The position numbers and the translations under genes were made by a program. Of a stretch of DNA of 64,000 nt, positions 9,698 to 19,751 are shown in pieces. The number at the start of each line of letters is the position of its first letter. The stretch's first letter is position 1. The notes below the pieces were generated by a model that was given only the letters and a program-made list of their open reading frames with translations, had not been told where the DNA came from and did not search any database. The DNA is from Nostoc sp. UHCC 0302 (lineage in GTDB: Bacteria > Cyanobacteriota > Cyanobacteriia > Cyanobacteriales > Nostocaceae), in contig NZ_CP151099.1 in the NCBI RefSeq assembly GCF_038096175.1, forward strand, positions 3,040,501 to 3,104,500. Direction: 5' to 3'.

Positions 9698-10026
9698 GTC
9701 AACCGCGCCGCAAATGCTTTCCGCATGGCAGCACAAACTGCCGGAAAAAGTAATTCGAGGAGGTGCATTTTATCGTCGCTTACGTTCTCACTTGGGCGCA
9801 TCTAAAGCCATCACTGCCACTGCACACAAATTAACTCGCTTGTTTTACCCAATTTGGACAACTACTGAAGAATATTCTGAATCTTGGTATGGACTACTAT
9901 GAACAAAAATACTAGGAACTGATTCTCAAACACTTCCGGCAAAAAGCTCAGGCTTTTGGTCTTGAAATTGTCCCAATTTCTCCAGAGCAGCAAAACACTC
10001 CATCCTCTCCTACCCTTGCTACATAA
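9698..10026 (+). pseudogene. IS110-family transposase, C-terminal fragment
   Basis: Segments in two frames match the C-terminus of IS110/IS116 recombinases: 'NRAANAFRMAAQTAGKSNS', then, after a frameshift, 'YRRLRSHLGASKAITATAHK' and, after a second, 'DYYEQKY' (stop) 'ELILKHFRQKAQAFGLEIVP'. Frameshifts and a stop show decay. No N-terminal DEDD domain is seen. Confidence 0.7.
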
Positions 10027-10052
10027 GCTTTACATAAAGTGTTTCTTCAGAG

Positions 10053-13028
10053 TCAACGGTTCTTTAAAGCTTTGTTGATCACTGCTTCCTTCACTAGTTT
10101 TACAAAGTCTGGTGGAAAATCATTACCACTCAACTTGTTCCAACTCACTTCCTGTTTCAAATTATTCTTGTCCCCTTTCAGCTTTAATATTTGATTAACT
10201 GGGGTTGTGGGCTGCTGTAGTTCTTCTGCTCCCAAATATTTAGCTAGTACAGCATTATAAACTTGTTGAACTGCACTATCTTTCTTGCTACCATTTAAAC
10301 CTATACTAGAGAATATAGTTTCTTTTTCCTCATTACTTGCTCCTTCTAGGAGTGTGAAAGTCTTTCCAGCAAGTTCCTTTCTAGCCTCATTTTTCTTGGT
10401 TGTGGTCTTATTAGGATCGAATCCTTTAACTTCTTTGTCCCGCATTTTCTGCTTAAACTTTCTTGTTCCCCATTGACCAATTTGAAAAGCTCCAACACCT
10501 GCACCCATAGCAGTAGCAGCCACTAATCCTGCTGGCCCAGCACTGAATCCTACAACCCCAGCAGCTAGTGTCACATTACCAAGAACAGTATTTATAGCTG
10601 CACGCTTCATTTTCTTTTTCTGTATTTCTTTGAGTTGATCTAGTGTCTCAAGTTGATCTAGTGTCGGTGAGTCTCCTATTTCGGCTAAATTTTTCTTATT
10701 CTTGTAAGCCTTCTTAAATTTGTAGCCTCCTTGGATAACCTCTGCACTACCCACTACCGCTGCTCCCATAGGAGCAACAGCCCCTCCAGCAATTATTTGC
10801 GCTCCTTGCGCCCCTCCTGCTGCACCAGCATTGTTTACTAAACTAGAAATATCTTTAACTGCACCTGCTGCCGATTTTGTCAAGTCTGCAACGTTTTTAA
10901 TACCCCTACCCATAGATTTGTGACCACCAAAATTCTCTTTTTGAGCAGCTTTCAGACCAGCATCGGTATAAGTGATCAGCTTTGGTACAGTTGTCAAAAC
11001 GCTAGCTGCTGACTTACCGACATCGAAAGGTATTGACGTACCTCCTATCGTACCCCCTTGTTTGACAGCTGCTAAAGCTCCTGATCCAGAGGTTGAACCA
11101 CCCAGAGCCTGATGATGTTCAGCACCTTTTCGTGCTTGAGTTCCAACTAATCCAGTGTATGTAATAGCGGAAGTCATGTTGCCTAAACCGTCAGATGCAT
11201 TTGCAATCCTTTCCCTTTTTGGCTTCGTCTTATCCCTAAATGCACTCTTAAATTTCTTTAGAGAATCTGAAAATAGGAGCAAACCACCAACAGCTTTAAC
11301 ATCATCCCTAGTCATGCCAATTACGGCTGCATCATTTCCAAATTTTTCAGTTTCGCCAGGGGGAAGGTTTAAGTAAGAGTTTGGGTCTTGATCATTGGCG
11401 GGAAGATTCTGTCCCAAAACTTGATCAACATTAGACTTGCTCGAATCCTGTCCCAGAATTTTGGTTTGATCTGAATAAGTCTCGTGTTGCTTTATCCCAT
11501 CAGCAACTTGCTTCCTCGGCTCTTTGGTATTGTCAAAGGGTCTATTAATTCTTTCTTTTGCTTTATCCCAGCGTGTTGCTGGTTGCTGTTCTTGCTGTGT
11601 CCCTTGTGGCGGAATTTTTCCTTCTAATCCTCTAATTGCGGCTTGCTGTCGGTCTAGTTCATTTAACTCCTCAATTACTAAATTTACGAAAGCAGGTCGC
11701 CTCTGCTGCCGCAAGTCTGTAATTACCTGTTGTCTTGCCATATAATTCATTGGTAGCAACCGTTGTGCTTCCTGTTGCGGTGTCAGAGGTAGGGGAGGGA
11801 TTGGTGGCTGTTGTTGCCGAAATCTTCTTCTAGTAGACGGACGCTGCGGTTGCTCTGGCTCAGACATAGCTGCCAGATTCTCCAGTTCTGACTGTGGAGG
11901 TAGCTCAGTCTCAAGCGTTGCTACTATTTGCTCTATACTCGCGTATATTTCCGCAATAGACCTATTATCTTCTTGCTGCTGCACATCTTGAGAGCTTGCT
12001 TGCTCAGAAGTACCCTTTTGTTGATCTTGAGCAAGTGAATCTTCTGGACTATATTGCTCACTATTGGATCTTTGAGACGAGCCTGGGGTCTTCGTGGATA
12101 GCCCTGCCTGGTCTTGCGTTTGATATGATATTAGCATTTGTCCAGCTATGGGAGCGAGAAAACTATCTTTTTCCTCGGCTATTTTGGCTAAGTCTTCTGG
12201 ATTGGTTTTACCTATCTCTTCATCCAAGATATCAGTATAATATTCTTCCAGAACTGCATCTATTGCAGCTCTATCCACAAGATAAGCTGAATCATCTTCT
12301 TCCTTACCAGACGGTTGATCTGATCGCTGCTTTTCTTCAGGCACACGCTGTACAACATTACCTTGAGCAGGCATACACTGTACTCCAGAATTCGCAGCCC
12401 CAGCTACTTGTGCTGACTCACCCCGCGCTGCCCTAGCACCTAGCATATCAGCTTCAGCTTCTAATTGAGGGTCGGCATTGATGACAACTCCCTTGGACTG
12501 AGGCGCGGTCACTCGTCCGGTTTGCTGTTGTTCTATGTGAGCTAATTCGTGGCCTAGTAATTCTTGACCTGACTGAGTGGTAGGTTGATACTTACCTGGT
12601 TGAAAGTGGATATTTTTTCCCTGAGTATAGGCTTGTGCTCCTATCTTCTCTGCTTGTGACCCTTGGTGAATGCGGACATCAGAAAAGTCTGTACCAAAGG
12701 AAGCTTCCATCTTTTGCTGCACCAGTTTCGGCATGGGTTGACCGCCGTTACTGGGAGCTAAGTTTACTTCAGGAAGATCCTTGAGTGTCTCCTCAGTTTG
12801 CTTTGGCTGAAGCATCTCAGGCATTGCCGATCTTATTCCTGGAAATATGGGGATCTGGGCAAGGTTGAATCCTTGTAGTTTTGGTTCCTCTGGTTTCTGG
12901 GTCAACTCCTGACTCTGTGGGGCAGAGTTCACTACAAAAGGACGCGACTTAATTTGAGACTGTACTGGTATGGCAGCATCTGAAGTGGATTTTTTTCCAA
13001 GAAACTTCTTTGTCTGTAAAGCTTTCAT
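10053..13028 (-). CDS. DUF4157 domain protein (eCIS-associated candidate)
   Basis: The 991-residue protein has an N-terminal DUF4157-like domain (about residues 97-200): 'MPKLVQQKMEASFGTDFSDV', 'RIHQGSQAEKIGAQAYTQG' and the zincin-like 'HELAH' at 160-164. A Gln-rich low-complexity middle (about 320-500) follows. The C-terminal half has Gly/Ala-rich hydrophobic segments ('VAPMGAAVVGSAEVIQGGYK', 'AAGVVGFSAGPAGLVAATAM') resembling membrane-inserting or toxin-like regions. DUF4157 proteins are common cargo or accessory proteins of extracellular contractile injection systems. The AAA+ gene next to it fits that. No eCIS structural genes occur in the window, so the role as cargo is inference. Transcribed on the minus strand. 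Confidence 0.7.
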   Translation of the reverse strand: MKALQTKKFLGKKSTSDAAIPVQSQIKSRPFVVNSAPQSQELTQKPEEPKLQGFNLAQIPIFPGIRSAMPEMLQPKQTEETLKDLPEVNLAPSNGGQPMPKLVQQKMEASFGTDFSDVRIHQGSQAEKIGAQAYTQGKNIHFQPGKYQPTTQSGQELLGHELAHIEQQQTGRVTAPQSKGVVINADPQLEAEADMLGARAARGESAQVAGAANSGVQCMPAQGNVVQRVPEEKQRSDQPSGKEEDDSAYLVDRAAIDAVLEEYYTDILDEEIGKTNPEDLAKIAEEKDSFLAPIAGQMLISYQTQDQAGLSTKTPGSSQRSNSEQYSPEDSLAQDQQKGTSEQASSQDVQQQEDNRSIAEIYASIEQIVATLETELPPQSELENLAAMSEPEQPQRPSTRRRFRQQQPPIPPLPLTPQQEAQRLLPMNYMARQQVITDLRQQRRPAFVNLVIEELNELDRQQAAIRGLEGKIPPQGTQQEQQPATRWDKAKERINRPFDNTKEPRKQVADGIKQHETYSDQTKILGQDSSKSNVDQVLGQNLPANDQDPNSYLNLPPGETEKFGNDAAVIGMTRDDVKAVGGLLLFSDSLKKFKSAFRDKTKPKRERIANASDGLGNMTSAITYTGLVGTQARKGAEHHQALGGSTSGSGALAAVKQGGTIGGTSIPFDVGKSAASVLTTVPKLITYTDAGLKAAQKENFGGHKSMGRGIKNVADLTKSAAGAVKDISSLVNNAGAAGGAQGAQIIAGGAVAPMGAAVVGSAEVIQGGYKFKKAYKNKKNLAEIGDSPTLDQLETLDQLKEIQKKKMKRAAINTVLGNVTLAAGVVGFSAGPAGLVAATAMGAGVGAFQIGQWGTRKFKQKMRDKEVKGFDPNKTTTKKNEARKELAGKTFTLLEGASNEEKETIFSSIGLNGSKKDSAVQQVYNAVLAKYLGAEELQQPTTPVNQILKLKGDKNNLKQEVSWNKLSGNDFPPDFVKLVKEAVINKALKNR

Positions 13029-13199
13029 TTCAAAGTCTCCTTAAGTGCTGCCTACCAAACTTAATATCCCTGAAGGCTAGGATAAATAATATCAGAGTTT
13101 TGTCTCAAAATTTACACAGAAAAATTCTACTAAAGTCCAAAGTTTTCCGCTAATTAGATATTAAAAGTGGGTAAACGGAAGTTAAATTGAGCTTTTCAA

Positions 13200-13345
13200 T
13201 TTAGTAATAAAAATCCTCAAACCTTGGTAAGTCTCTAGCCTCTTCTACAAGTAGTTAAGCTCTATATTTGTATAGATTTCATGACTGATTCTACTTCTGA
13301 GGATTTACCCAACAAAGCATCTGCTTGAGATTTTGAGCACTCACA
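13200..13345 (-). pseudogene. Decayed fragment of a second AAA+ ATPase gene
   Basis: Bases 13279-13340 (catgactgattctacttctg…aacaaagcatctgcttgaga) align with 13797-13850 of the downstream AAA+ gene, the region encoding the Walker B segment 'DEADALFGKRSEVKDSHD'. Weaker matches extend to about 13200. No open frame remains. This suggests an old tandem duplication of the ATPase gene between the DUF4157 gene and the surviving copy. Confidence 0.5.
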
Positions 13346-13394
13346 GCCGATTAGGGTTTATCTATTTCTAAATATAAAATATTGAAGTAAATAT

Positions 13395-15488
13395 TTACAC
13401 CCAACTTTTGATCTCGGCGTCAGTGAGCGAGCGCTCCAGTTTGATATATTCATTTTTAGTAGCCTGTAAAATATGTTTCATTCCCAATGACTCACCAGAG
13501 TTTGCGGCAATAAAGGCTGCATTCAAAGCGATATTACGGATATTACCCCCTGTGATACTCAGTTGGGCCAACTTGGTGAAGTCTAGCCCTTCAGTCGGCG
13601 TTTGGCTGGGGAAAACACGCTGCCAAATCTCTGCTCTTTGCTTCATATCTGGAAATGGGAATTGCACAACAAATCTGAGGCGGCGCAAGAAAGCTTGGTC
13701 GATTGAACTTTTTAAGTTAGTAGTTAAAATGGCTAAACCACGATAAGATTCTATCCGTTGTAACAAGTAACTGACCTCCATATTTGCATAGCGATCATGA
13801 CTATCTTTTACCTCTGAGCGCTTTCCAAATAAAGCATCTGCTTCATCAAATAATAAAATTACGCCACCAGTTTCTGCTGCATCAAATACTCGTCGCAGAT
13901 TCTTCTCTGTCTCACCAATATACTTATTCACAATTGAACTTAGATCGATGCGATAAAGGTCTAATCGCAACTCTTTGGCTAATAACTCTGCTGCTGTTGT
14001 CTTACCCGTACCGCTAGCTCCCGAAAATAAGGTACTGATCCCTAGTCCCCGCCCACTTTTGCTGCCAAATCCCCAATTTTTATACACTTTTGTCCGTTGT
14101 GCTACATGAGCGGCAATTTCATGTAGAATTTGCTGCTCTTTCTCTGGTAATACCAAATCATTCCAGTTGACAGACGGCTCAATTCGTTGAGCTAACTCAT
14201 CTAAACGCACACGTGCTTGGTTGCGGCAGATATCCCAGAGGTGCAGATGGACAGAACTAGAGGCTACACTCTCGTCTATTTCTCTGTCTTTTTGTTCTTC
14301 TATTTTTTTAACTAAACTTTTGACTTTCAAAGAAGCAGCCTGAATGTTTGTAGGGCTGAGGCTGAAATGAGATACCAAAGTTTCTATGTGTTGTTGAAAG
14401 CTGGGTGTAATGTTCCCCAAAGCATTTTGCCAAATTACCTGCTGTTCCTCTGAGGTGGGTTGATACACGTCAAAAGTAATTAAAGGACGCTGCCTTTGAC
14501 GGCGGCGAGCGCTACTAGTAATAATTAAAGGACAATTAATGGTTTCGATGAAACGGGAGATTGCACTCTCTCGGCTTGCTTCCATTGTTTCTAATTCATC
14601 ACAATCTAGCAACAGAACGCGATCGCTTAACATCCATTCCCGCTCACACAGACACTTGATTAGATTTAGTTGGTTAGTATCTGTAGGAATCGCTTCTGCG
14701 GAAATAGCGTATAAACTTAATCCTAAAAAGGTACAAGCAGTGGAGGCAATCGCTGATTTACTCGCCACCTCTGTTCCACATAATTGTAAGACTGGTAATA
14801 TTTCTGTCTCATTTGTTGCCTGCAACCAAATATCTGCCAACTGCTGTGCTACATATTGGTGGGAGGATACTAAATAAGCCGTGGCTGGTACTGGTAACTC
14901 AATCTCCATCAAGCGCTCATCCAAATGCTGCACTCCCATAAGATGATGCAATATCCGTTCATCAATCCGCAATGGATTGGTAGTGAGAGTATTTCCTACT
15001 CCAACTTCAATCAATCGCCATCGACGTAACGAGGCGTTAGGCATCAGCGCACTCCAATGCGGTTCTGCTAATGCTTCTAAAGCCAAACTAAAAGTAGGAT
15101 AGTCTTGCTGGCGATCACCTTGAGCCTTAACAAACAGTGACGACCAATTACGATCCAATTCTCTACCTGCACATAACAGTAATACATTGCGCTCAAACAA
15201 AGACAAATCGAAAATATTGCACACCTGCTCTAACGCAGATGATGATTTATTGGCCTCAATTGTGGGGGAGTAAAAATTTTCGCTATCTCCGCCAAAGTTT
15301 TCGGAATCAGCTTTGAATCCTCTGTTTTCTTTCCATCGTTCCGTTTTCCCATTGTTTACAGTCTCTCCCACTTGATGAATATGATATTGTAGGGCTTCCC
15401 CTACGTGCCTAATTGCCTTCATCAAATAAGATTGATTAGCTTCTAACCATTTGTCATTTATTGTAGGGATTGATAAGTAGGTAGACAT
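13395..15488 (-). CDS. AAA+ ATPase, eCIS-associated type
   Basis: About 697 residues. The C-terminal third is a classic AAA+ module: Walker A 'SGASGTGKTTAAELLAK' (about 486-502), Walker B 'ILLFDEADALFGKRSE' (about 540-555), sensor region 'LAILTTNLKSSID' and the arginine-finger region 'AFLRRLRFVVQFPFPD'. The long N-terminal part has 'LLLCAGRELDRNW', seen in ATPases of contractile injection loci (Afp15/Pvc15-like), which terminate or remodel sheath and cargo assembly. I prefer ATG 15488 over the TTG six bases upstream. It lies upstream of the DUF4157 gene in the same direction, 366 bases apart. Confidence 0.75.
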   Translation of the reverse strand: MSTYLSIPTINDKWLEANQSYLMKAIRHVGEALQYHIHQVGETVNNGKTERWKENRGFKADSENFGGDSENFYSPTIEANKSSSALEQVCNIFDLSLFERNVLLLCAGRELDRNWSSLFVKAQGDRQQDYPTFSLALEALAEPHWSALMPNASLRRWRLIEVGVGNTLTTNPLRIDERILHHLMGVQHLDERLMEIELPVPATAYLVSSHQYVAQQLADIWLQATNETEILPVLQLCGTEVASKSAIASTACTFLGLSLYAISAEAIPTDTNQLNLIKCLCEREWMLSDRVLLLDCDELETMEASRESAISRFIETINCPLIITSSARRRQRQRPLITFDVYQPTSEEQQVIWQNALGNITPSFQQHIETLVSHFSLSPTNIQAASLKVKSLVKKIEEQKDREIDESVASSSVHLHLWDICRNQARVRLDELAQRIEPSVNWNDLVLPEKEQQILHEIAAHVAQRTKVYKNWGFGSKSGRGLGISTLFSGASGTGKTTAAELLAKELRLDLYRIDLSSIVNKYIGETEKNLRRVFDAAETGGVILLFDEADALFGKRSEVKDSHDRYANMEVSYLLQRIESYRGLAILTTNLKSSIDQAFLRRLRFVVQFPFPDMKQRAEIWQRVFPSQTPTEGLDFTKLAQLSITGGNIRNIALNAAFIAANSGESLGMKHILQATKNEYIKLERSLTDAEIKSWV

Positions 15489-15777
15489 ATACAAATGAAA
15501 TTATTAATTCATAAAATTAAGCATTTGTCAAATAATTTTTCGTACTTAGTAATAAATATGAATTTATTACTAAATAAATGTTTTTAAAGCCCGTTAAGAC
15601 AAAATTAAATTGTTATTAACAAATTCTTAATTTTTTGTTAATTGTATTTTCTCTTTTTTATAAAATGAAAAATATAACCATGTTTTTTACAATCTGGAGT
15701 TTAGACTAGGCAGCAAGAAATGACCCAGCAGGGCTGAGTTGAAGAAAAACAGATATGAGGCATGAAAATTGACTGAC

Positions 15778-17539
15778 TTAAGCAGATTCTGGTTGTTGCT
15801 TGCGAGGTCGAGTTGTAGTTTTTTTAACAATGGGATAGCGAATTCTACGCGTTCGTGGTTGTCCGGTTTTCCAGCCAGGAGATTTTCCACGAGGTTTGGG
15901 TGGTTGAGCAGGAGTACCAATCGCCGCGAAAATTCCTCCCATAGCTTGAGCGACTCGTCCGGGGGTCAATTTATCGAGTGACTTTTGCCTTGGCGCTAGC
16001 CTCTCCCTTTGGGAGAAGGTAGAGGATTGTCAGTAACAATATCACGAGCCAACCACAACTCCCAAGTCATCAGAGGCATGAGGTCACTCCAGCGCTCACA
16101 TTGCTTAGGACTACTGAACTTAGGCAATGTCCAGTGTAGGCGTTGCTTCAAAAAGCGATACCAGTGGTCAACAGTAAAGCGTTGCAAGTAGAGTTGCCAA
16201 ACTTCTTCGAGTAGAGGCATTTCCTCTCCTACCCAAGCCAACCACAAAGATTTTGACACCCGTGAATTGCCAAGGTCATCAAGACGCTCAACCCTGATGA
16301 GAGACATAGGACGTGTAGCAGTTTTACGAAAGTGTAAATTAGACCATAAGCTCACTTTGACTCGTCCGAGCTTGGAATGGGTTACTTCTATGCTTTGAGT
16401 GACTTCACTCCATGTGAGAGGTTCATTAAGTTTAAATTTATCACCATGTTTCCTTGGTCGTCCCCTACCAGAATATGTTGTTGGTGCGCCCCATAAACAC
16501 AGGTTAGAACGTGTGACTTGAAGAAGATTTTGGACACGTTGTCCAGCTTTACCTTCCAAAAATGGATGTCCAAGTTTACGTTCCAAAAACATCCAAAAAA
16601 TAGGATAAAGGAAAACTAAACGGCTTAAACTCTATACCTGTATGCAAAATAAAGGTTTTGGTAATAGCGATGGCTATGGCAGCAAGCGATCGCAAAGTTT
16701 GTGATAAATTTACGAGTTAGGTAAAAAGTTGGCATTTGAGTACTATTTATCTGAATTTGCGTCCATGTTCTTGTTCCATTTCTGTTACTATGTCCATTTT
16801 CTTTTTCCAAACTTGCGTAGCTTGCCGCCGAAGGCATCGCTTGATTAATACCTTAACGAAGTTATAGGTATTTCAGCTTGCAACTTGTCCAACTTCTCCT
16901 TCCGAAACTTGTCCAAAATCTTCTTCAAGTCACAGAACGCAAACGTACTAAAATATCTGCTTTGATGTTGCTAGTCTTCAAAATGAAAGGGGCGCACCCA
17001 TACTCACTATCCCAAACCGAAATCGGTCTAGTGGGTAAATGTTCACACACTTGTTGTAGTTGCCAAACCGCCTTCTGTATCGGGTTTTCCCAACTGGTAA
17101 TTCGCTCATGTCGCAAGGGTAATACCCAACTGCCCGAATCTTCCGGTATCCATGCAATGGTACTATACCCTTGACCAACGGTAATTGGTTTGTCTCCCCC
17201 CATTGAGACAATACTGTGTTCAATTGTCCTCTCAATAAGAGTTACAGCATCTGGACGTGACCAGGCTGTGTAGTCGCCTGCTAACAACGGACGATCCTGT
17301 TTTGGCATCTGCTTGATGTATAACTGCATCAATTTCTGTCGCTGTGGTCTGCAATCTTGTAATACTTCGTAGATACTTGGCCATTTACGCCTAAATACTG
17401 GCGATAGCGATAAATCTGCCAAACTGTAAGCATTCCGAGTCAGCAATATTGCATCTGTCAGTTCAAAAGTTGCGTCATGCGCTCGACCTAAATACTTGTA
17501 CGCTGCTTGACGAAATTCTTTTAATTTGTCACTTTTCAT
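15778..17539 (-). pseudogene. DDE transposase of copy A, interrupted
   Basis: The N-terminal 202 residues (17539-16934) start 'MKSDKLKEFRQAAYKYLGRA' and include 'LLAGDYTAWSRP' and 'WDSEYGCAPF', two of the acidic catalytic positions. After the nested element the frame resumes as 'RSNLCLWG…' (16505 downward) with 'RFTVDHWYRFLKQRLHW' to a stop at 15996 inside a 'ctcccaaagggag' palindrome. The C-terminal tail (15969-15778: 'PGRVAQAMGG', 'PRGKSPGWKTGQPR') lies in another frame beyond that palindrome. The family is widespread in cyanobacteria; I give no IS family name. Not functional as it stands. Confidence 0.75.
16512..16933. mobile_element. MITE-like element with 24-bp perfect inverted ends
   Basis: About 422 bases without a gene. 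Both ends read GTGACTTGAAGAAGATTTTG inward for at least 24 perfect bases, and it is flanked by AGAACG on each side (16506-16511 and 16934-16939), a 6-base target duplication. Further TTGTCCA and TTCCAAAA motifs recur near each end. It sits in the codons joining 'RLRS' to 'NLCLWG' of the copy A transposase. Its mobilising transposase is not in the window. Confidence 0.8.
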
Positions 17540-17655
17540 ATTGGCAGACGAGAGTTGGTGGTTCTTCTCTCAGGTTCTGCTAATAGGGGGCCTGTGTTCA
17601 AGCACACCCCTTATTTTTTTCTTGAGGCACGGGCTATTTAGTCTAAACTCCAGTA

Positions 17656-18116
17656 GCTTGGGTAGGAGAAGAAATGCCTCCTTTAGAAGAAGTTTGGCGA
17701 CTTTACTTGCGTCGCTTTACGGTTGACCACTGGTATCGCTTTTTAAAGCAACGCTTACATTGGACTGTACCAAAACTAAGTACCCCTAAGCAATGTGAGC
17801 GCTGGAGTGATTTAATGCCTCTGATGACTTGGGAGTTGTGGTTAGCGCGTGATATTGTTACTGACAACCCTCTACCTTCTCCCAAAGGGAGAGGCTAGCG
17901 CCAAGGCAGAAGTCTCTCGAAAAATTAACCCCTGGAAGAGTTGCTCAAGCTATAGGCGGAGTTTTCGCCGCAATTGGTACTCCGGCCCTATCACCCAAAC
18001 CTCGTGGAAAGTCTCCAGGCTGGACGCCAGGAAAAACCCGTCTACGTAAAAACCGATTTCCAATAGTTAAAAAGACAGCAACACCACCCCGCAAAGAACC
18101 ATCTGTAGCTGTTTAA
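17656..18116 (+). pseudogene. Copy B transposase, inverted C-terminal half
   Basis: It reads 'AWVGEEMPPLEEVWRLYLRR' and 'FTVDHWYRFLKQRLHWTVPK' to a stop at 17896-17898 in a 'ctcccaaagggag' palindrome, then in another frame 'PGRVAQAIGGVFAAIGTPA' and 'PRGKSPGWTPGKTR' to TAA 18114. It is the missing C-terminus of the 18202-19081 fragment, on the opposite strand. The same palindromic repeat interrupts the same position in copy A. Confidence 0.75.
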
Positions 18117-18201
18117 TATCAAAGATTATTCATACTTTTGGTAAGTCTCTGATTAACTCAGCCCTACTGGGTAGTTTTGTATTGCCTAGTCTAAACTCCA
18201 G

Positions 18202-19081
18202 AAGCTAACCACAAAGGTTTTGATATTCGTTGATTACCTTGTTGATCAAGACGTTCAACTCTGATCAGTGACATCGGGCGTGCCGCCGCTTTACGGAAAT
18301 GTAGATTTTTCCATAAGCTAGCTCTTACCCGATGTAGTTTCGGATCATCTACCTCGAAGACAGATGCAGCCTCACTCCATGTTGTGGGTTCATTGAGTTT
18401 GAATTTAGACCCGTGTTTCTTGGGTCGTCCCTTCCCAGAATAAGCTTCAGGCTCACCCCATAAACAAAGATTTGAACGTAATCTTATTAGAATGTCTGCT
18501 GCAATACTAGTAGTCTTTAAGACAAAAGGCGCACAGCCATACTCGCTGTCCCAAACAGAAATCGGTCTAATGGGTAAATGCTTACACACCTGTCTTAGCT
18601 GCCAAATCGCTTTTGTAATTGGACTTTCGCCACTTGTAATCCGTTCATGTCTAAGGGGTAATGCCCAACTGCCTGATTTTTCAGGTATCCAGGCAATTGT
18701 ACTATACCCCTGACCAATGGTAATCGGTTTATTTCCCGCTATGGATGTACCACTATGCTCAAATGTTCTCTCTTGCAACGTCACTGCCTCTGGGCGTGAC
18801 CAGTTAGTATGGTCGCCTGCCAATAATGGACGCTCCTCCTGTGTTGGTATTTGTTTGATATATAGTTGCATCAATTTCTGCCGCTGTGGTCTGCTATCCT
18901 GTAATGCTTCATAGATACTTGGCCACTTGCGCCTAAATACTGGCGATAAGGATAAATCTGCTAAGGAGTAAACATTACGGGTCAGCAATATAGCATCTGT
19001 TAATTCAAAAGTCGCGTCTTTAGCTCTACCTAAATATTCATAAGCTACTTGACGAAATTCTTCAAGTCTGGCAAGTTTCAT
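18202..19081 (-). pseudogene. Copy B transposase, N-terminal fragment
   Basis: About 293 residues starting 'MKLARLEEFRQVAYEYLGRA', with 'LLAGDHTNWSRP', 'WDSEYGCAPF' and 'LRSNLCLWGEPEAYSGKG'. Here the codons interrupted in copy A are intact, which proves the position of the nested element there. It ends at 'KPLWLAS', after which the reading enters the terminus of the inverted half. Confidence 0.8.
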
Positions 19082-19192
19082 GTTGGCAGGCGAGTAAGGG
19101 TAGTTCTTTTCTCAGCTTCTGCCAAAAGGGGGCTGTGTTCAATCACACTCCCTTTTTTTTCTTGGTCATTCCCCATTTAGTCTAAAGTCCAG

Positions 19193-19751
19193 TTAGTCGA
19201 AAGCTGCCTAATATATAGCAGACTACTATAGCCAGAAAAATCCACCCCAAAGGATGAGCAGAAGTGAAAGGCAAATGCAGTAATTTCGGAATAGTAAGTG
19301 GTTCAAGAATAAATCCAATTCCGCCGATAGCAAACAAGCCTAGCCAGAAGCTGAGATTACTAAAAGCAATTATTTGTGCAATCTCAACAACTGATAATCC
19401 CCAGTTATAATAAAGCCGATAGCGAACAGCACTACCTGTTAATACCGCAAAGCCTACACTATTACTAATAGCATGACCCAAAAAATCTGCAAGAATAATT
19501 TTTAAATAAGGCAGTCTTTGACTAATCTGGTAGCAAGCTAAAATATCATAGACTGTAAGTACTAAATAACTGACAGTTGTCAGTCCCAATACTAATAATA
19601 GATGAATACTTGCAGTTGCTTTGATACTATTAACTAGTTCCCAATAGCTATACTTTTTGAGTTGCTGACTAATTGCAACTACAGCACAAATAAATAGTAG
19701 GAGACTCAATAACGAAAAAATCAAATTGATTCTACGCTTTTGCTTACTCAT
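19193..19751 (-). pseudogene. MprF-like (UPF0104) membrane protein, N-terminal fragment
   Basis: About 186 residues from ATG 19751. At least five hydrophobic segments are visible ('LIFSLLSLLLFICAVVAI', 'LLLVLGLTTVSYLVLTVY' and others), with 'DFLGHAISNSVGFAVLTGSA' and 'RYRLYYNWGLS', as in the flippase half of lysylphosphatidylglycerol synthetase/MprF and UPF0104 proteins. The gene is cut by the end of copy B at 19192; no C-terminal part is found in the window. The usual role is in lipid aminoacylation or lipid flipping at the inner membrane; this fragment is probably dead. Confidence 0.7.

Larger units (their letters stand above)
15694..17653 (-). mobile_element. DDE-transposase IS, copy A (with nested small element)
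   Basis: The ends are inverted copies of CTGGAGTTTAGACTA (15694-15708 and 17639-17653). Without the 422-base element nested at 16512-16933 the IS would be about 1.54 kb. It encodes one transposase, now in three frames. Its right end abuts the displaced 3' half of copy B. There is no matching target duplication at its two outer flanks, consistent with a later rearrangement. Confidence 0.75.
17654..19192 (-). mobile_element. DDE-transposase IS, copy B, with its 3' half inverted
   Basis: The 5' end of copy B is at 19192 (CTGGACTTTAGACTAAAT on the minus strand) and runs down to 18202. The rest of the element is present next to it but in the opposite orientation: 17654-18201 on the plus strand ends with GCCTAGTCTAAACTCCAG. 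Both breaks fall at the same gene position and share TAGCTT, as expected of a target duplication made by another IS copy before an inversion. Confidence 0.75.

Noticed and set aside
11996-12436. 146-codon plus-strand open frame
   Set aside because: It lies wholly antisense to the DUF4157 gene, with Leu/Gln bias mirroring its Gln-rich part; no start signal or family.
16512-16933. Possible Tn7-like or CRISPR-associated transposon end because of repeated TTGTCCA motifs
   Set aside because: No tnsA/B/C or tniQ gene in the window, the duplication is 6 bp rather than 5 bp, and both ends are simple perfect inverted repeats of a small element.
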